Assembly: GCA_947462065.1 (NCBI GenBank)
Contig: CANHNO010000002.1
Coordinates: 1 to 46,816 of the forward strand
DNA length: 46,816 bases
From: Burkholderiales bacterium
Lineage (GTDB): Bacteria; Pseudomonadota; Gammaproteobacteria; Burkholderiales; Burkholderiaceae_C
Direction: 5' to 3'
This document shows, in pieces, positions 44,822 to 46,816 of the stretch. A program made the position numbers and the translations under genes. Each line of letters opens with the position of its first letter. Position 1 is the first letter of the stretch. Under the pieces are notes generated by a model. It saw only the letters and a program-made list of their open reading frames with translations, did no database searches and had not been told where the DNA came from.

Positions 44822-46816
44822 ATGTCGATCTGGATTCGCCGTATCGCGCTCGGGGTGCTGGGCCTGCTGCTGGTGCTCGCTGCGGTGATCACCTGGCTGG
44901 TGATAGGCTTCGATGCCAACCGCTACAAGGGCGTCGCCATCGACTGGATGCAGACGCACCATCAGCGCACGCTCGCGATCAACGGGCCAATCGGGCTGTC
45001 GCTGTTCCCGCGGCTGGAAATCACGCTGGCCGATGTCAGCCTGAGTGAAGCCAACAAGCCCGACGAGTTCGCCGCGGTCGAACGCGCCGAGCTGGCGGTC
45101 GACGTGCTGCCGCTGCTGAACCGCGAACTGGTGATCGGCCGGGTGGCTGCGCGCGGGGTGCGTGCGGTCTATCTGCGCAACGCAGAAGGGGTGCGCAACA
45201 TCGACGACCTGCTGAACGCCCCGGCCCCTGCGGAGGGCGGCCCCGGCAGCAAGAAGCCGCCACGGCTCGACGTGAACCGCGTGGCGCTGGAAAACGTCAG
45301 CCTGCGCGTGAAGGACGACCTGGCGCATCTGGCAGGCACGCTGGCCTTGAAGTCGCTGACGACCGGCCGCTTGCAGGACCAGGCCGAATCGCCCGTCGAC
45401 TTCGAGCTGCAGATCGACCTGGCCTCGCCCGCCGTCAAGGGCGACATGAGCGGCAACACCCAGCTGAAGCTGGATCTGGCCACCAGCTCGGTCACGCTTC
45501 GCGACACCCGCCTCGCGTTCAACGGCGACGCCGTCGGCATGAAGGCGATCCGCGCCGCGCTGAAGGGCAACGTGGGCTGGGACGGCGCGGCATCGGCGAT
45601 CGATGCCCAGGCACTGGAGCTGACGCTGGCCGCGACCGCAGGCGGCATGAAGATCGACGACAGCACCCTGGCCATCGAGCGGTTCGCCTTCAACCCGGCG
45701 GCCAAGGACATTGCGCTCTCGAAACTGGCTTTGCAGCTGAAAGGGACTCAGGATGCGCAGCCCCTGAATCTCGCGCTCACCTGGCCCGAGCTGGCCGCCA
45801 CCGGCGATCAGATCAAGGGTAGCGCCTTCAGCGGGCGCCTTCAGCGCGGCGGCACAGCGCCCCTGGACGTGGCTTTCAAGAGCGCGGCGCCGACCGGCAG
45901 CTTCGACGCGCTGCGCCTGCCCGGCTTCGAGGCCACCCTCGACAGCCGCGGCGCACAGCGCCAGCTGGCCGCCACGCTCAAGGCCAACCTGCTGCTCAAG
46001 CAGGCGCAGGCCGCCGCCGGCGGCAAGAACGGGGCAGGCACGCCGGCATCGATCGCCATCGATGCGCTAACGCTGCAAGGCCTGATCCAGAACCCCGGAC
46101 TGCAGCCGCTGAAGATCGACGCCAAGGGCAGTGCGAGCGCCTCCGCCGAACGAGCGTCATGGGCGCTGTCTGGCGACATCAACGGTGGCGTCTTCAATAC
46201 CGACGGCACGGCGCTGCTCGGCGGCGCGGTGCCGAAGGTCAGCGCGAAGGCCCGCTTCGACACGCTGGACCTGAACCGGCTTCTTTCAAGCCCCGATTCG
46301 GCCAATGCGCCGGCCGAAGTTGGCGCGGCCCCTGCCAAGAATGCTCCCGCTGACGCAGCGGCCGACACCCCGGTCGACCTGAGCGCGCTGCGCAGCCTCG
46401 ACGGGCAGTTCAGCCTGCAAGCCGACAACTTCGCCGCTCAGCGCTACAAGGTTGCGGCGGCACGCATCGATGCCACGCTGAACAGCGGCGTGCTCCGGGT
46501 GACGACACTGCAGGGCAAGGTCTGGGGTGGCAGCATCGATGCATCGGCGCTGGCCGAGGCCGCGACCGGGCGCGTTGGCTTCAAGGGCACGGCCAGCGGC
46601 ATCAACATCAACAGCGCACTGAAAGAGATGGCGGCGAAGGACTGGATGGACGGCACCGGTCGCGTGACGATGGATATCGAAGCGACCGGCCGCAGCGTCA
46701 ACGCGCTGAAATCGAAGCTGCAAGGCCAGATGGCGCTGCAGCTGCGCGACGGCGCGATCAAGGGCATCAACCTCGCGAAGAGCCTGCGCCAGGCCAAGGC
46801 GGCGATCGGTCTGCAG
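44822..46816 (+). CDS. asmA: AsmA family protein (3' end outside window)
   Basis: Inner-membrane-anchored envelope protein of the AsmA/TamB/YhdP group, thought to carry or organise phospholipids between membranes. The open frame covers 665 residues to the window end without a stop. One N-terminal membrane helix (about 7-28) is followed by the AsmA signature FDANRYKGVAIDWMQTHHQRTLAINGPIGLSLFPRLEITLADVSLSE and by long beta-rich repeat domains. The second AsmA domain begins near LDGQFSLQADNFAAQRYKVAAARIDATL and DWMDGTGRVTMDIEATGRSV. It is divergent from the UbiH-like gene by 88 bases; a CACAAT hexamer lies at 44782-44787. Confidence 0.9.
   Translation, partial: MSIWIRRIALGVLGLLLVLAAVITWLVIGFDANRYKGVAIDWMQTHHQRTLAINGPIGLSLFPRLEITLADVSLSEANKPDEFAAVERAELAVDVLPLLNRELVIGRVAARGVRAVYLRNAEGVRNIDDLLNAPAPAEGGPGSKKPPRLDVNRVALENVSLRVKDDLAHLAGTLALKSLTTGRLQDQAESPVDFELQIDLASPAVKGDMSGNTQLKLDLATSSVTLRDTRLAFNGDAVGMKAIRAALKGNVGWDGAASAIDAQALELTLAATAGGMKIDDSTLAIERFAFNPAAKDIALSKLALQLKGTQDAQPLNLALTWPELAATGDQIKGSAFSGRLQRGGTAPLDVAFKSAAPTGSFDALRLPGFEATLDSRGAQRQLAATLKANLLLKQAQAAAGGKNGAGTPASIAIDALTLQGLIQNPGLQPLKIDAKGSASASAERASWALSGDINGGVFNTDGTALLGGAVPKVSAKARFDTLDLNRLLSSPDSANAPAEVGAAPAKNAPADAAADTPVDLSALRSLDGQFSLQADNFAAQRYKVAAARIDATLNSGVLRVTTLQGKVWGGSIDASALAEAATGRVGFKGTASGININSALKEMAAKDWMDGTGRVTMDIEATGRSVNALKSKLQGQMALQLRDGAIKGINLAKSLRQAKAAIGLQ

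Overview
The window is a GC-rich chromosomal segment from a betaproteobacterium, most likely of the order Burkholderiales (Rubrivivax/Leptothrix/Ideonella-like; this placement is inference). The basis is gene order: fabF, a small membrane gene, rpoE, rseA, rseB, mucD, lepA, lepB and a DUF4845 gene in one row, preceded by yceD-rpmF-plsX-fabH-fabD-fabG-acpP. I see no mobile elements, tRNA or rRNA genes, or CRISPR arrays.

Region 1 (1-14714, all minus strand) is read from right to left. yceD and rpmF come first, then the fatty-acid synthesis genes plsX-fabH-fabD-fabG-acpP-fabF. The sigma-E envelope-stress module follows (YgfX-like protein, rpoE, anti-sigma rseA, rseB, periplasmic protease mucD), then the translation and secretion genes lepA-lepB and a DUF4845 gene cut by the window edge. 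The 444-base gap between mucD and lepA holds no convincing gene. It does hold a promoter-like hexamer followed by two hairpins and a clear intrinsic terminator, a candidate small RNA or lepA leader attenuator.

Region 2 (14781-17724) has a Maf/YceF nucleotide pyrophosphatase and an RsmI-like methylase gene on the plus strand, then a divergent RhlE-type DEAD-box RNA helicase.

Region 3 (17845-34334) is a surface-polysaccharide locus. rmlBDAC (dTDP-L-rhamnose) and a WecA-like phosphoglycosyltransferase lie on the plus strand. They converge on a long minus-strand operon that starts near 34.4 kb: two left-handed-beta-helix acetyltransferases, a glycosyltransferase, a TylF-like methyltransferase, a Wzx-like flippase, a methyltransferase-fold protein, GT4 and GT2 glycosyltransferases, another methyltransferase, a DegT-family sugar aminotransferase, a PglC-like sugar transferase and a WbpM/PglF-like dehydratase. 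Most of these genes overlap by four bases, so they are probably translationally coupled. Together they suggest a repeat unit with L-rhamnose and an N-acylated amino-trideoxy sugar, built on undecaprenyl phosphate and flipped by Wzx. No polymerase, ligase or chain-length regulator is visible here.

Region 4 (34508-46816) starts with lysS, which diverges from the polysaccharide operon through a symmetrical promoter region. On the minus strand follow an enoyl-CoA hydratase, a DUF3108 protein beside an M61 peptidase, an Nei/Fpg DNA glycosylase, a DUF3429 membrane protein, an unusual photolyase-like protein without the N-terminal antenna domain, DsbC and a UbiH-like monooxygenase. A plus-strand asmA runs off the right end.

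Identities rest on motifs and neighbours read by eye. Start codons were chosen from Shine-Dalgarno sequences, family N-termini and overlaps, and several remain ambiguous. Promoter calls rest mainly on the -10 element and are tentative.
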